The notes: generated from the sequence alone by a model not told the origin. Shown: positions 39,168 to 48,881, numbered from the stretch's first letter. The stretch: DNA of 64,000 nucleotides from Methanobrevibacter sp. TMH8 (GCF_020148105.1 NZ_JAHLZE010000012.1:1-64000); one strand, 5' to 3'. Translations and numbers: made by a program.

Positions 39168-40112
39168 TTATCTTTTATTAAAAAATAGAATTTTCTTAAT
39201 TTTCAATAATTTATTCTTATACCTGAATATTTCTCGATATTTAAGTCTTGAAACATCATTTTCATTGGATAAGCTATCTTTTGATAATTTTTTTATAATT
39301 TCTACAGTTTTTTTATTACTTAGAGGATTATGTTTATTTTTTTGATTATTACTATAAAAAATAATTTCAACTTTATCTTTCAAAAAAGGTATCTCTAAAA
39401 ATCCCTCTATAAATGGGATACATTGATTTATTATATCTTGTTTAGATTCAGAATTAACATAATAAACAATTGGTGGAACATAATTTTCCTTTTTAAACAT
39501 TTCTAAAACACTTAATCTATGACCATAGTCTTCATAAATACTATTGTTGTCTAAATTTCCAAAGCAAGCCTTAATCATTCTTTTATATACATTTTTATGA
39601 TAATAATTCTTTAATACCAATTGAGCATTATTAACAAGAACTTTTGATTCTTTTATCAAAGTACCTAATATAATTGAAGTGAATCCTCCACCAGAGCTCC
39701 CATAAAATAAGATATTATTATTAGATATGCCATTAGTTTCTGCAAATAGTTCAATAATTTTAGAAATAGTTTCTAAATAATAATCATCTTTTGATCCAAC
39801 ACCCCATCCTAATTTTACATTTTCTTCTAAGTATAAGGTAGGATCATTATATAATAAAACAGATTCTTCAAAGTCTTCATACCAAGACCATCGATTAAAT
39901 ATCGGAGGAAATGTTGCTTTAGGCCCAGAATTTTTGTATGCACCAGAGCCAAAACAAATTAAATTTTTGTTAAAACTAGAAAGTTTTATTAGAAATTCAT
40001 ATTTGACATTATTTTCTAAAATTTCTAGTCCAAAAAGTTCATCTTGAGGAAAATCATAGTCAAATATTTCATCAAGCTCTAAATTAATGATTTTATCAAC
40101 AAATCTATTCAT
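39168..40112 (-). CDS. Alpha/beta-hydrolase-like protein, paralogue A
   Basis: One of three paralogues in the island (with 44759-45814 and 51870-52862). A nucleophile elbow is visible: LFYGSSGGGFTSI with S140. A late histidine in NKHNPLSNKK could complete a triad. The N-terminal third is family-specific (VDKIINLELDEIFDYDFPQDELFGLEI; ICFGSGAYKN; NDPTLYL; GWGVGSKDDYYLETI). The C-terminus is basic and helical (RYKNKLLKIKKILFFNK). Function is unknown; acyl transfer or removal on a glycan is likely from context and some resemblance to Asp2-type proteins. I start it at ATG 40112 by alignment with the paralogues, rather than at a GTG 9 nt upstream. Confidence 0.72.
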   Translation of the reverse strand: MNRFVDKIINLELDEIFDYDFPQDELFGLEILENNVKYEFLIKLSSFNKNLICFGSGAYKNSGPKATFPPIFNRWSWYEDFEESVLLYNDPTLYLEENVKLGWGVGSKDDYYLETISKIIELFAETNGISNNNILFYGSSGGGFTSIILGTLIKESKVLVNNAQLVLKNYYHKNVYKRMIKACFGNLDNNSIYEDYGHRLSVLEMFKKENYVPPIVYYVNSESKQDIINQCIPFIEGFLEIPFLKDKVEIIFYSNNQKNKHNPLSNKKTVEIIKKLSKDSLSNENDVSRLKYREIFRYKNKLLKIKKILFFNKR

Positions 40113-40130
40113 AAAAAACACAATTTATAA

Positions 40131-40184
40131 TTATTTACTAAATATTTATTATTTACTAAATATTTATTAATTACTAAATATTTA
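40131..40184. repeat. Three tandem 18-bp repeats, TTATTTACTAAATATTTA
   Basis: Two identical units (40131-40148 and 40149-40166) and a third with one change lie 18 nt upstream of the start of hydrolase paralogue A. They could affect its promoter spacing. Confidence 0.75.
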
Positions 40185-40303
40185 CTTAATATAAAATTAT
40201 AATAATGTTTTATAAAATATCTTTTAAATATTTTTTTAAATAAATTAAATAAAAACTTAAAATATGTTTATTTTAATCAAAATTATATCTAAATCATTAC
40301 AAA

Positions 40304-41461
40304 TCATTTAATTGGTATTTTGAAAAATATATCCCAAACATAATCATTTAATTTTCTAATAGAATCATTAAAAATATTAGGAGATAAAATAATCACGATA
40401 ATCATTGTAGCTACTACAAGATAAATCCCAGAAAATACAACATTGTGAGATATTAAGTGGCCTATATGTGTTTTAGTTATAAACATATTGGAGAAAACTA
40501 TTAAATAAAAATGTAATAAATAAATAGCTAAAGAATTACGTCCAATTTTAGTTAAAAATGATTTTTTATCTGTCATAAGTAAGGTAATTAGGAAAGTTAT
40601 TATTATTCCAGCTGATATAACAAAAAGTCTTTTTAACATACCATATTTTATTCCTTGATGCAATCCCATGTATGATAATCTAAATGTGAATCTGCCAGGG
40701 AGAATGTAATTACCGATAATATCAATTATTATTAGAGAAACGATTAGAATAATGACTAAAATAAGTTTATTATTATATATAAAATCTCTAACAATTATCA
40801 TGGCCTTTTTAATCTTAGGTTTCAAATTATTCAAATATTTTTCTGAATTTTTATAGTAGTATCCAACTAAGAATACTGGGGTGAAACATAAAAATCTGCT
40901 TACAGCTAATATATTGTTTGGAATATCACAAATACCAATTAATAAAGCCAGTATCAAAGATAGCCAAAACATATGTTTAATCTTAGTAAAAATTGGTAAA
41001 AAGAGCTTCATAAAGAATAAAGCCAATAAAAACCATAATCCTGAGGGTGGTAGGATAAAAGGTAAATCTGATACATTACCTCTTAGAAGATAATCAAAAA
41101 CATACCAAAGGATGCTGAAAACAAAGAAAGGAATCATTAATGATTTGAATGCTTTTAAATCAGAATTTTCAGTAACTTTAGAAAAATATCCTGCTACAAA
41201 GAAGAAAATTGGCATGTGAAAAATGTAAATAAGGTTATAAATATTAGCATAAATAGGAAAACCATCAAAACGAGGAATAATATGGCCTAAAACAACTAAT
41301 ATTATAGCTAATCCTTTTAAATTATCATATTTATTCAACCTTATTTTTGAAGTTGTAGCATTTTTTTCTTCATGGTTTTCTTTTGAAATATTATTTGAAT
41401 TAAAAGAATTTTTTTTATCATTGAAAAATGATTGTAAATAATTTATATTATTTATTTTCAA
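40304..41461 (-). CDS. Membrane acyltransferase, AT3 family, copy 1
   Basis: Acyltransferase-3 proteins O-acetylate extracellular glycans through the membrane. The family start is clear: KYDNLKGLAIILVVLGHIIPR with the conserved histidine, then YIFHMPIFFFVAGYFSK. About ten membrane segments fill the 385 residues. The paralogue at 41618-42766 lies directly upstream on the same strand and matches along its length. The start is TTG 41459-41461; an ATA codon directly before it is 5 nt after GGTG and could be the true start. A cytoplasmic N-terminal tail of about 45 residues is Asn/Ser/Lys-rich. The acetylated residue is unknown. Confidence 0.88.
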   Translation of the reverse strand: MKINNINYLQSFFNDKKNSFNSNNISKENHEEKNATTSKIRLNKYDNLKGLAIILVVLGHIIPRFDGFPIYANIYNLIYIFHMPIFFFVAGYFSKVTENSDLKAFKSLMIPFFVFSILWYVFDYLLRGNVSDLPFILPPSGLWFLLALFFMKLFLPIFTKIKHMFWLSLILALLIGICDIPNNILAVSRFLCFTPVFLVGYYYKNSEKYLNNLKPKIKKAMIIVRDFIYNNKLILVIILIVSLIIIDIIGNYILPGRFTFRLSYMGLHQGIKYGMLKRLFVISAGIIITFLITLLMTDKKSFLTKIGRNSLAIYLLHFYLIVFSNMFITKTHIGHLISHNVVFSGIYLVVATMIIVIILSPNIFNDSIRKLNDYVWDIFFKIPIK

Positions 41462-41617
41462 TATTATTCCACCTAAATAAATTTTGCTTATAACTTATGA
41501 GAAATGTATTAATATGAATTAATCTTAATTCATATTTTATTAATTCATATCATTTTATTAAATTATAGTTTATTTAAAAACTTTTTATTGAATAAATTTT
41601 AATTTAGACTTTTAAAT

Positions 41618-42766
41618 CTATGAAATGTTTTTATTATCACCAAACAATAATTTGTTCACAAGATCAATGAGCCATTTAACTGCATTACTAACAAAATCAC
41701 GGGATAAAAGACCTACAATTAATCCAACTACAATAAAAAGATAAATAGCTATTAGAAAAACATTACTCTCTATCAAATGTCCTATTGAAGTTTTACTAAT
41801 AAACATTTGAGAGAATTTGAGGAAATAGAAGTGTAAAATATATATAGCTAAAGAATTACGTCCTAATTTAGTTAAAAAAGTTTTTTTATTAGTCATTACA
41901 TATGTTAATAACAATACTATTATCAATCCAGCAGAAATTATAAAAAGTCTCATCGCCATTCCTACAATATTTTTTAAATGCATTTCATGATATGAAAGTT
42001 CAAATAAAAAATTTTGATGATTAAATCCATTAGTCAAATATCCAACAGCTAATATAAATAATATTAAAAATAAAATTGTAAATTTCTTGTTATCAAGTAT
42101 AAAATCTCTAATTTTTAAAAATATCTTTTTAATAAATGGTTTTAAGTTATTTAAATATTTGTCTGAATTTTTAAAATAATATCCTAACAGAAATGCTGGT
42201 AAAAAGCAAAAAGTCTTAGTTAAAGCGAATATATTGTTAGTTACATCAAAAATTCCTACAAATAAAGCTAATGCTAAAGCTATCCAAAACATATGTTTAA
42301 CTTTATCAAATATTGGTAAGAACAATTTCATTAAAAATAGAGATAATAAAAACCATAATCCTCTTGGAGGAACAGCGAAAGGAGCATCAGGAACACTACC
42401 ATCTAGGAAAAATCTGAAAATATAATAAAATGCCCCAAATAAAAAGAAAGGAATTATTAATGATTGAAATGCTTTTAATCTTGATGAATATGATGTTCTT
42501 GAAAAATATCCTGCTACAAAAAAGAAAATTGGCATGTGAAATACAAAAATAATATCCCTTAGACTATAATAAATAGAATAAGCTTCAAAAGAAACTAAAA
42601 TATGGCCTAAAACAACCAATATTATTGCAAGACCTTTAAGATTATCATATTTGTTTATTCGATGTTTTGTTTTGGATTCTTCATGATTTTTAGTTGTGAT
42701 TTCTAGTTTTTCGCTTGAATTTTCTCTAAAAATATTTGAAAGATTGTTTATTTTATTTATGAACAT
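41618..42766 (-). CDS. Membrane acyltransferase, AT3 family, copy 2
   Basis: It is a close paralogue of the next gene downstream. KYDNLKGLAIILVVLGHILVSF carries the catalytic-type histidine, FVFHMPIFFFVAGYFSR follows, and the later PRGLWFLLSLFLMKLFLPIF is shared. It has 382 residues with about ten hydrophobic segments. TAGGA lies 6 nt before the ATG. Tandem duplication with divergence suggests the two acylate different positions or sugars of the same polymer. Confidence 0.88.
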   Translation of the reverse strand: MFINKINNLSNIFRENSSEKLEITTKNHEESKTKHRINKYDNLKGLAIILVVLGHILVSFEAYSIYYSLRDIIFVFHMPIFFFVAGYFSRTSYSSRLKAFQSLIIPFFLFGAFYYIFRFFLDGSVPDAPFAVPPRGLWFLLSLFLMKLFLPIFDKVKHMFWIALALALFVGIFDVTNNIFALTKTFCFLPAFLLGYYFKNSDKYLNNLKPFIKKIFLKIRDFILDNKKFTILFLILFILAVGYLTNGFNHQNFLFELSYHEMHLKNIVGMAMRLFIISAGLIIVLLLTYVMTNKKTFLTKLGRNSLAIYILHFYFLKFSQMFISKTSIGHLIESNVFLIAIYLFIVVGLIVGLLSRDFVSNAVKWLIDLVNKLLFGDNKNIS

Positions 42767-42984
42767 ATGTTTTCCTACCTGTTATCTTTCTTAGCCTTAT
42801 AATAATTATGATAATTATAACATGATTATTTAAATTATTACTCTCAGATAAATCTTTTGATAAGTTTGTCGAAAATTATTAATAATATTTTTAGAAATAT
42901 GTTAATACTAATACATTTAATGTTATATGTTTAAATTTAATCTAAAATTAGTTAAAAAGGTAAAATTAGATGAAATTTATTAAA

Positions 42985-44274
42985 TTAGCTAAATTTAAAA
43001 TTGTCATTAATATTTTTTAATTTATATATTTGTTCCCTGAAAACCTTATGATTGTTTCTTTTATATCTCAAATATTTCCTTCTTTCATGAAACAATACAA
43101 CATCTGGAAGTTCCATATAATTTTTTCCATATTTAAGTGCCAAATACTTTGAAGGGATATGTGGAGCTTTGAATTCATAATTTTCAAATTTAATATTTCT
43201 TAGAGGAAAAATACATTTATTTTCTATAAATCTAAATGTACAACTACCTTCGAATCCAGGAATTATCCAATTAGTAGATTTTTGAAGTGATATATTCAAT
43301 TTATCAGTATGTTTTTCGAGTATTTCATCTTCTTTATCTGATTTTTGTAGAGACATATAATTTCCTTTATCAAAGATTTCTTTTGTATCAACAATTTCTT
43401 TTCTATAGTCTGTACGTTCTTTTGCATACATTTTAGCAAAATCTTCGTTCATGTTTTCCTTATCTATAGAAACATAGTCATAAGGAAAAATATCTATCAT
43501 ACCTAAAGAATAAGATGTGTAATATTTCATTTGTATACATGCATAAACACTTTTATTATCATTAAACAATCTTTGACGTCTAGCATCCATTACTTCATCT
43601 AAACCATTTAATTTAATTTCATCGTCCAAAACTTTTATAAATTTAATATAATCATTTCTCATCATTCCAAGGTCTATATCATCATCCCATGGAATATATC
43701 CTCCATGGCGTATAGCACCTAATAATGTACCAACATCTAACCAATAATCAATATCATGTTTCTTACAAACATTATCAACAAATCTCAATATTTCTAAACA
43801 CATATCCTGAACATCTTTCAATGTATTTTTTGGATAGAAATCTTGATCAATGAATATCACGTCAAAAAGTCTTTTGTAAGAATCTATTATAGCCTCTTGT
43901 TTTTTAAGTTTCTTATCATTTTTTAAAATTAGCTCTTTAAAATATTTAAAATCATCTTTATTAGGTATTCTTCCTTCTTTCTTTCCAAACAAAACATAAT
44001 GAACTAAAGGATTTTGATTAGAAGATTTTACATCTTTATATTTTTCAAGATAAAAATTTCCATCAAAATTTTTACTTGGATTTTTTCCTTCTTTATAACC
44101 ATGATAAATATAATGATCCATAGGATTTATTTTAGAAAAATCAATATGAGGATTTTTTTCAAAATAGTATTTTTCATCAAAAAGATTATACTTTTTTATC
44201 TTATTATAAGCCTTTAGCATCTTATAAATTTTTTTTGGATTACCTTTTTCTTCTTTTATAATATTGAAAATCAT
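42985..44274 (-). CDS. LicD family phosphotransferase with N-terminal repeat module
   Basis: The C-terminal LicD domain is intact: DIDYWLDVGTLLGAIRH (GTLLGA at 182-187) and YIPWDDDIDLGMMRNDY (D197-D201), the nucleotidyltransferase-fold metal site. LicD proteins move phosphocholine or similar groups from CDP carriers to glycans, and the related human fukutin and FKRP move ribitol-phosphate from CDP-ribitol. Residues 23-103 hold the two-copy module seen in two other proteins here (NPMDHYIYHGYKEGKNP and NPLVHYVLFGKKEGR). GGTG lies exactly 5 nt before the ATG. It is homologous to the last 430 residues of the 35803-39024 protein. Confidence 0.87.
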   Translation of the reverse strand: MIFNIIKEEKGNPKKIYKMLKAYNKIKKYNLFDEKYYFEKNPHIDFSKINPMDHYIYHGYKEGKNPSKNFDGNFYLEKYKDVKSSNQNPLVHYVLFGKKEGRIPNKDDFKYFKELILKNDKKLKKQEAIIDSYKRLFDVIFIDQDFYPKNTLKDVQDMCLEILRFVDNVCKKHDIDYWLDVGTLLGAIRHGGYIPWDDDIDLGMMRNDYIKFIKVLDDEIKLNGLDEVMDARRQRLFNDNKSVYACIQMKYYTSYSLGMIDIFPYDYVSIDKENMNEDFAKMYAKERTDYRKEIVDTKEIFDKGNYMSLQKSDKEDEILEKHTDKLNISLQKSTNWIIPGFEGSCTFRFIENKCIFPLRNIKFENYEFKAPHIPSKYLALKYGKNYMELPDVVLFHERRKYLRYKRNNHKVFREQIYKLKNINDNFKFS

Positions 44275-44745
44275 ATGTGCACCATAATATCTAATTTTGA
44301 AATATCAATCCAATAGTTGATTTTAGAAGTTAAATTAGTCAAACTATAATAATTTATTATATAAAAAGCTAGTATTATCTAGAAAATATTTCTATAAAAT
44401 ATTTCTATAAAAATTATCTATAAAAAATTTATATAGAAAAATTTATAATATCAAAATTTATAATATTATAAATCTAAATCATTATTATATATTATGAAAG
44501 TAATATTTATTTTGTTCATATATTAATCAGTCATTATATTTATTAATAATTATATTATCAATTATTATATTTCAATCCAAAAAAATTAAATCAATATAAC
44601 TGAAATCAATATAACTGATATAACTTTTTAATATATAATCATTTATTATTAATTTAATTACATATAATTTATATTTATACCAATTTATATAGAAATAATT
44701 TATAAATATAGAAATAATTTGTTATGTAAAAGTTTATATATATTT
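44275..44745. other. AT-rich spacer between divergent LicD and hydrolase genes
   Basis: No gene or RNA recognised. It has repeated ATTTCTATAAA and ATTTATAATAT words around 44380-44470 and presumably divergent promoters. Confidence 0.4.
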
Positions 44746-44752
44746 AAGGAGG
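44746..44752 (+). promoter_or_regulatory. Shine-Dalgarno site that sets a CTG start
   Basis: AAGGAGG is followed by 6 nt (AATACT) and then CTG at 44759. The nearest in-frame ATG is 30 nt further on, beyond residues conserved in the paralogues. Confidence 0.65.
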
Positions 44753-44758
44753 AATACT

Positions 44759-45814
44759 CTGAAAAATCTTGTTAATAATATATTAAAGATGGATATTGAT
44801 GAAGTTTCAACTTTTGATTTTCCTGAAGATGAATTTTTTGGTTTAGAAATTCATAGAAATAATGTTAAATATGAATTTTTAGTAAGGCTTGCAAGTAAAA
44901 ATGACAAGCTAATATGTTTTGGTGGTTCTGGTAGAGTAAATCAGCAAAAACATGACTTGCCCTTTTTCCAAAGACACTCATGGCAATCTAAATTTGAAGA
45001 GTCTGTTATCTATTATGCAGATCCTACATTTTATCTCGATTCAAAATTAGCTGCAGGATGGTTCCTAGGTACAGAAGATGATTGGTACCTAAAAACAATT
45101 TGTAAAATAATAAAAAATATCATATCAAATAGAAATATTGATAATGAAAATATCCTTCATTATGGAACATCTTCATCTGGTTTCGGAGCCGTGATGTTAG
45201 CAACAATGATTAAAGGTTCAACTGCCCTTGTTGGTAACTTTAATTTTAATATATTCAGAGTCCATATCCAAAGTACAATAGATAATATGAAACAATTCTG
45301 TTTTAATGGGTTGGATGAAAGTACAATTATTGAAAAATATGGATATCGTGTGAATGTTGTAGAATTATTCAAAAAAATGGAATATGTCCCACCAATAATT
45401 TATCATGTTAATGCTCATGAAGATGTTGATTTAATAGATCAATGCATTCCTTTTATTGAAAGTTTAGGAGAAGCAAAAATAAATTCTTTTGAAAATGATG
45501 TTGAAATACTGATTTGTCATGATAATTGGGGGCACAAATCTCGAGTAACATTTATTGAAGCTTATCCCTTGATTAAACTAATTTTAGAGAGAAAAATGTA
45601 TAAATACTATAATACTAGTAGAATGCAACCAATTTCTTATAATGAAATAAATAAATATAAAAAAATTGCAGAAAAATCAAGAAAAATTATAAAAAAACAA
45701 AATAAAACTATAGAAAAATATAAATCCTTGAAAATTATCAAAATTTATGAGAAATTAAGAAAAATAAAACGTTCTATTAGGAAATCATTGAAAAAATCTT
45801 CAAATAAAAATTAA
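44759..45814 (+). CDS. Alpha/beta-hydrolase-like protein, paralogue B, probable CTG start
   Basis: It aligns with paralogues A and C throughout: N-terminal NLVNNILKMDIDEVSTFDFPEDEFFGLEI, CFGGSGRVN, ADPTFYL, GWFLGTEDDWYLKTI. The elbow is LHYGTSSSGFGAV with S138, differing from the GSSGGG of the other two. The late histidine is in NWGHKSRV. An in-frame ATG at 44789 would remove ten residues that match the paralogues. CTG at 44759 sits behind a strong AAGGAGG. The 351 residues end in a basic coiled tail (KSLKIIKIYEKLRKIKRSIRK). glf follows 45 nt downstream. Probable glycan-modifying enzyme. Confidence 0.74.
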   Translation: MKNLVNNILKMDIDEVSTFDFPEDEFFGLEIHRNNVKYEFLVRLASKNDKLICFGGSGRVNQQKHDLPFFQRHSWQSKFEESVIYYADPTFYLDSKLAAGWFLGTEDDWYLKTICKIIKNIISNRNIDNENILHYGTSSSGFGAVMLATMIKGSTALVGNFNFNIFRVHIQSTIDNMKQFCFNGLDESTIIEKYGYRVNVVELFKKMEYVPPIIYHVNAHEDVDLIDQCIPFIESLGEAKINSFENDVEILICHDNWGHKSRVTFIEAYPLIKLILERKMYKYYNTSRMQPISYNEINKYKKIAEKSRKIIKKQNKTIEKYKSLKIIKIYEKLRKIKRSIRKSLKKSSNKN

Positions 45815-45859
45815 ATAAAAATTGAAATAGGATTATTAAATAGCTAATAAAGGGTTATT

Positions 45860-46984
45860 ATGTCAAAATATGATTATTTAATCGTTGGATCTGGATTGTT
45901 TGGATCAATTTTTGCCCATGAAATGAATAAAAATGAAAAAAAATGTTTAGTTATAGAAAAAAGATCCCATGTTGGAGGTAATGTTTTCACAGAAAATATT
46001 GAAAACATAAATGTACACAAATATGGGGCTCATATTTTCCATACAAATAATAAAGAAGTTTGGGATTATATTCAGCAATTTGCAGAGTTCAATAGATATA
46101 CAAATTCTCCTATAGCTATTTATAAAGATGAACTCTACAATTTACCATTTAATATGAATACATTTCATCAAATGTGGGGAATTAAAACTCCTGAAGAAGC
46201 AAAAAAAATAATTAAGGCTCAAAAAGAAGAAGCTAACATAAAAAATCCAAAAAATCTAGAAGAACAGGCAATTAGCTTAGTTGGTAAAGATATTTATGAA
46301 AAATTAATTAAAGGCTACACAGAAAAACAATGGGGAAAAAAATGTAGCGAGCTACCATCTTTTATTATTAAAAGACTTCCTGTTCGATTTACTTATGATA
46401 ATAATTATTTTAATGATCTTTATCAAGGAATTCCAATTGGAGGCTATACTAAAATAATAGAAAAACTCTTAAATGGAATTGAAATAAAATTGAATACTGA
46501 TTTTTTTGATGATAAGGAAAATTGGAAAAATATAGCTGATAAAATTGTATATACTGGTATGATAGATCAATATTATGACTATTGTTTTGGTGAATTAGAA
46601 TATAGGTCATTAGAATTTAAGCATGAAACAAAAAACGTGGAAAATTATCAAGGGAATGCTGTTGTAAATTACAATGAAAGTGAAATCCCTTATACCAGAA
46701 TAATAGAACATAAACATTTCGAAAACATTGATTCTTGTAAAACTATTATTACAAAAGAATATCCTATTAAATGGGAAAAAGGATATGAAGCTTATTATCC
46801 AATAAATGATGAAAAAAATCTAAAAATATTTGAAAAATATCAAAAATTAGGAAATAAAGAAGAAAATATGATATTTGGTGGAAGATTAGCTTTATATAAG
46901 TATTATGACATGTGGGAAGTTATTGAAGAATCATTAAAGGCTGTAAAATCAGAAATGAACAATTTTAAAAATAATGAAAAATAA
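45860..46984 (+). CDS. glf: UDP-galactopyranose mutase
   Basis: Glf converts UDP-galactopyranose to UDP-galactofuranose using reduced FAD. The FAD-binding start YLIVGSGLFGSIFAHE, the downstream VIEKRSHVGGNVFTE, and the family motif KYGAHIFHTNNKEVWDYI are all present, with the late GGRLALYKYYDMWEVI. The 374 residues are full length. GGGTT precedes the ATG. It follows hydrolase paralogue B by 45 nt and ends at a terminator facing rmlA. Its presence predicts Galf in the polymer. Confidence 0.96.
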   Translation: MSKYDYLIVGSGLFGSIFAHEMNKNEKKCLVIEKRSHVGGNVFTENIENINVHKYGAHIFHTNNKEVWDYIQQFAEFNRYTNSPIAIYKDELYNLPFNMNTFHQMWGIKTPEEAKKIIKAQKEEANIKNPKNLEEQAISLVGKDIYEKLIKGYTEKQWGKKCSELPSFIIKRLPVRFTYDNNYFNDLYQGIPIGGYTKIIEKLLNGIEIKLNTDFFDDKENWKNIADKIVYTGMIDQYYDYCFGELEYRSLEFKHETKNVENYQGNAVVNYNESEIPYTRIIEHKHFENIDSCKTIITKEYPIKWEKGYEAYYPINDEKNLKIFEKYQKLGNKEENMIFGGRLALYKYYDMWEVIEESLKAVKSEMNNFKNNEK

Positions 46985-46991
46985 AGATATT

Positions 46992-47016
46992 ATAGTGAAT
47001 AACTATTTTTATTTTT
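46992..47016 (+). terminator. Small hairpin plus T-run after glf
   Basis: ATAGT and ACTAT flank GAATA, followed by TTTTATTTTT, directly after the glf stop and before the convergent rmlA stop. Confidence 0.5.
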
Positions 47017-47022
47017 ACACAC

Positions 47023-47895
47023 TTAAATTGTTTGATTAGATAATTTAAGTAAATATTCACCATATTCAGTTTTTTCCAATGATTTAGCAAGTTTAATCAG
47101 TTTATTTTTATCAATATATCCTTTATAATAAGCTATTTCTTCTAAGCAAGCTATATATAGTCCTTGTCTTTTTTGAACTGTTTCAATAAAATTTGCAGCT
47201 TCCAAAAGACCCATGTGAGTTCCAGTATCTAACCAAGCCATTCCTCTTCCTAAAAGTTTAACTTTAAGCTTATTTCTCTTCAAATATTCTTCATTAACAG
47301 AAGTAATTTCTAATTCTCCTCTCTCAGAAGGTTTAACTTTTTTAGCTATTTCAATAACCTCATTATCATAAAAATAAAGTCCTGGAACAATATAGTTTGA
47401 TTTTGGATTTTTTGGTTTTTCTTCAATTGAAAGTACATTTTTTTCATTGTCAAATTCAACAACACCAAAATCTTCAGGATTTTTTGTGTAATATCCAAAA
47501 ATAATTGCTCCTTCATTAACTTTAGAAGCATTTTCCAATATTTCAGTTAATCTATGACCATAAAAAACATTATCTCCCAAAACAAGAGCAACTGTATCCT
47601 CACCAATAAAATCCTCACCAACTATAAATGCTTCAGCTAATCCATTGGGATTTTCCTGAACAGCATAACTAAATGATATTCCTAAATCACTTCCATCCCC
47701 TAATAAGAGTTTATATTGTGGTAAATCATGAGGCGTGGATATAATTAGAATTTCTTTAATTCCCGCAAGCATTAAAACAGATATAGGATAATAAATCATT
47801 GGTTTATCATACAATGGGAGTAATTGTTTAGAAACAGCTTTTGTAATTGGATATAACCTAGTTCCAGATCCTCCTGCCAAAACGATTCCTTTCAT
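47023..47895 (-). CDS. rmlA: Glucose-1-phosphate thymidylyltransferase
   Basis: The enzyme makes dTDP-glucose, the first step to dTDP-rhamnose. The nucleotide-binding start [35 protein letters not shown] is a textbook RmlA sequence, followed by [18 protein letters not shown] and [11 protein letters not shown]. It is 290 residues and complete. GAGG precedes the ATG. rmlD ends 17 nt upstream, so the two are co-transcribed. The intermediate steps need rmlB and rmlC, which are not in the window. Confidence 0.96.
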   Translation of the reverse strand: MKGIVLAGGSGTRLYPITKAVSKQLLPLYDKPMIYYPISVLMLAGIKEILIISTPHDLPQYKLLLGDGSDLGISFSYAVQENPNGLAEAFIVGEDFIGEDTVALVLGDNVFYGHRLTEILENASKVNEGAIIFGYYTKNPEDFGVVEFDNEKNVLSIEEKPKNPKSNYIVPGLYFYDNEVIEIAKKVKPSERGELEITSVNEEYLKRNKLKVKLLGRGMAWLDTGTHMGLLEAANFIETVQKRQGLYIACLEEIAYYKGYIDKNKLIKLAKSLEKTEYGEYLLKLSNQTI

Positions 47896-47912
47896 TTAAA
47901 AAACCTCTCAAT

Positions 47913-48767
47913 TTAATTATTTTCTAATTCAATTTCCATATAACTTTTAAGAGCATCCTCATAATGTCTCAATGAATTAAAACCAGCATTTTTCCATTTT
48001 TCATTAGAAAGAACGGAATATTTTGGTCTTTGAGCTGGTGTGGGATATTCTGATGTAGTCACAGGTATAATATTAATTTTAATATTTGCTAATTCAAATA
48101 TTTTACTTGCAAATTCATACCAAGTACAATTATCATTATTTGTAACATGATAAGTTCCATATTTATCTGTTTTAATAAGTTCACAAATAGCTATAGCTAA
48201 ATCTTTAGTAAAAGTAGGAGAACCATGTTGATCATTAACAACTGTTATTTTATCATTATTTTTAGATAATTCTAACATTGTTTTAACGAAATTTTTTCCA
48301 TTAAACCCATATAACCAAGCAGTTCTAACTATAAAATAATTTTTCATCTCATTTTTAATAAATAATTCTGCTTGAAGTTTAGTTTCCCCATAATAACTTT
48401 TAGGATTAGTTTTATCACCTTCTATATAAGGTTTTGAATTATTTCCATCAAAAACATAATCTGTACTAATATGCAATAATTTAGCATTAATTTCATCTGC
48501 AACAACTGCTAAATTCTTAGGACCAATAGAATTAATATTATATGCTAAATCACGATTAGTTTCACAGCCGTCAACATCTGTATATGCAGCTACATTAATT
48601 ATAACTTCAGGATTTTCTTCATTTAAAATTTTTTTTACTTGGTCTAACTTAGTTATATCTAATTCTTCAACATCGGTAAGTATTAATTCATGTTGATTTT
48701 CATTTTTTAAAGTTTCAACTAAATCTGAACCTAACATTCCTTTATACCCAGTTATTAAAATCTTCAT
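47913..48767 (-). CDS. rmlD: dTDP-4-dehydrorhamnose reductase
   Basis: RmlD performs the last reduction to dTDP-L-rhamnose. The NAD(P)-binding start KILITGYKGMLGSDLVETL, the segment INVAAYTDVDGCETN, STDYVFDG and the catalytic YGETKL are present. It is 284 residues and complete. GATG lies 5 nt before the ATG. It is the first gene of a two-gene rmlDA operon here. Rhamnosyl residues fit the rhamnosyltransferase-like GT2 genes on the left. Confidence 0.95.
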   Translation of the reverse strand: MKILITGYKGMLGSDLVETLKNENQHELILTDVEELDITKLDQVKKILNEENPEVIINVAAYTDVDGCETNRDLAYNINSIGPKNLAVVADEINAKLLHISTDYVFDGNNSKPYIEGDKTNPKSYYGETKLQAELFIKNEMKNYFIVRTAWLYGFNGKNFVKTMLELSKNNDKITVVNDQHGSPTFTKDLAIAICELIKTDKYGTYHVTNNDNCTWYEFASKIFELANIKINIIPVTTSEYPTPAQRPKYSVLSNEKWKNAGFNSLRHYEDALKSYMEIELENN

Positions 48768-48881
48768 TTTATCATCAAATATCTTAAATAAATTAATAAA
48801 TTAAATATCATTGTAAAATATTATAATAATCAAATATACAATAATAATCTATTTATGCATATATTGAATAAGGAAATATGA

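Noticed and set aside
42985-44274. Truncated remnant of the GT2-GT2-LicD fusion
   Set aside because: It has its own GGTG site exactly 5 nt before its ATG and an intact active site, so it is a functional separate gene.
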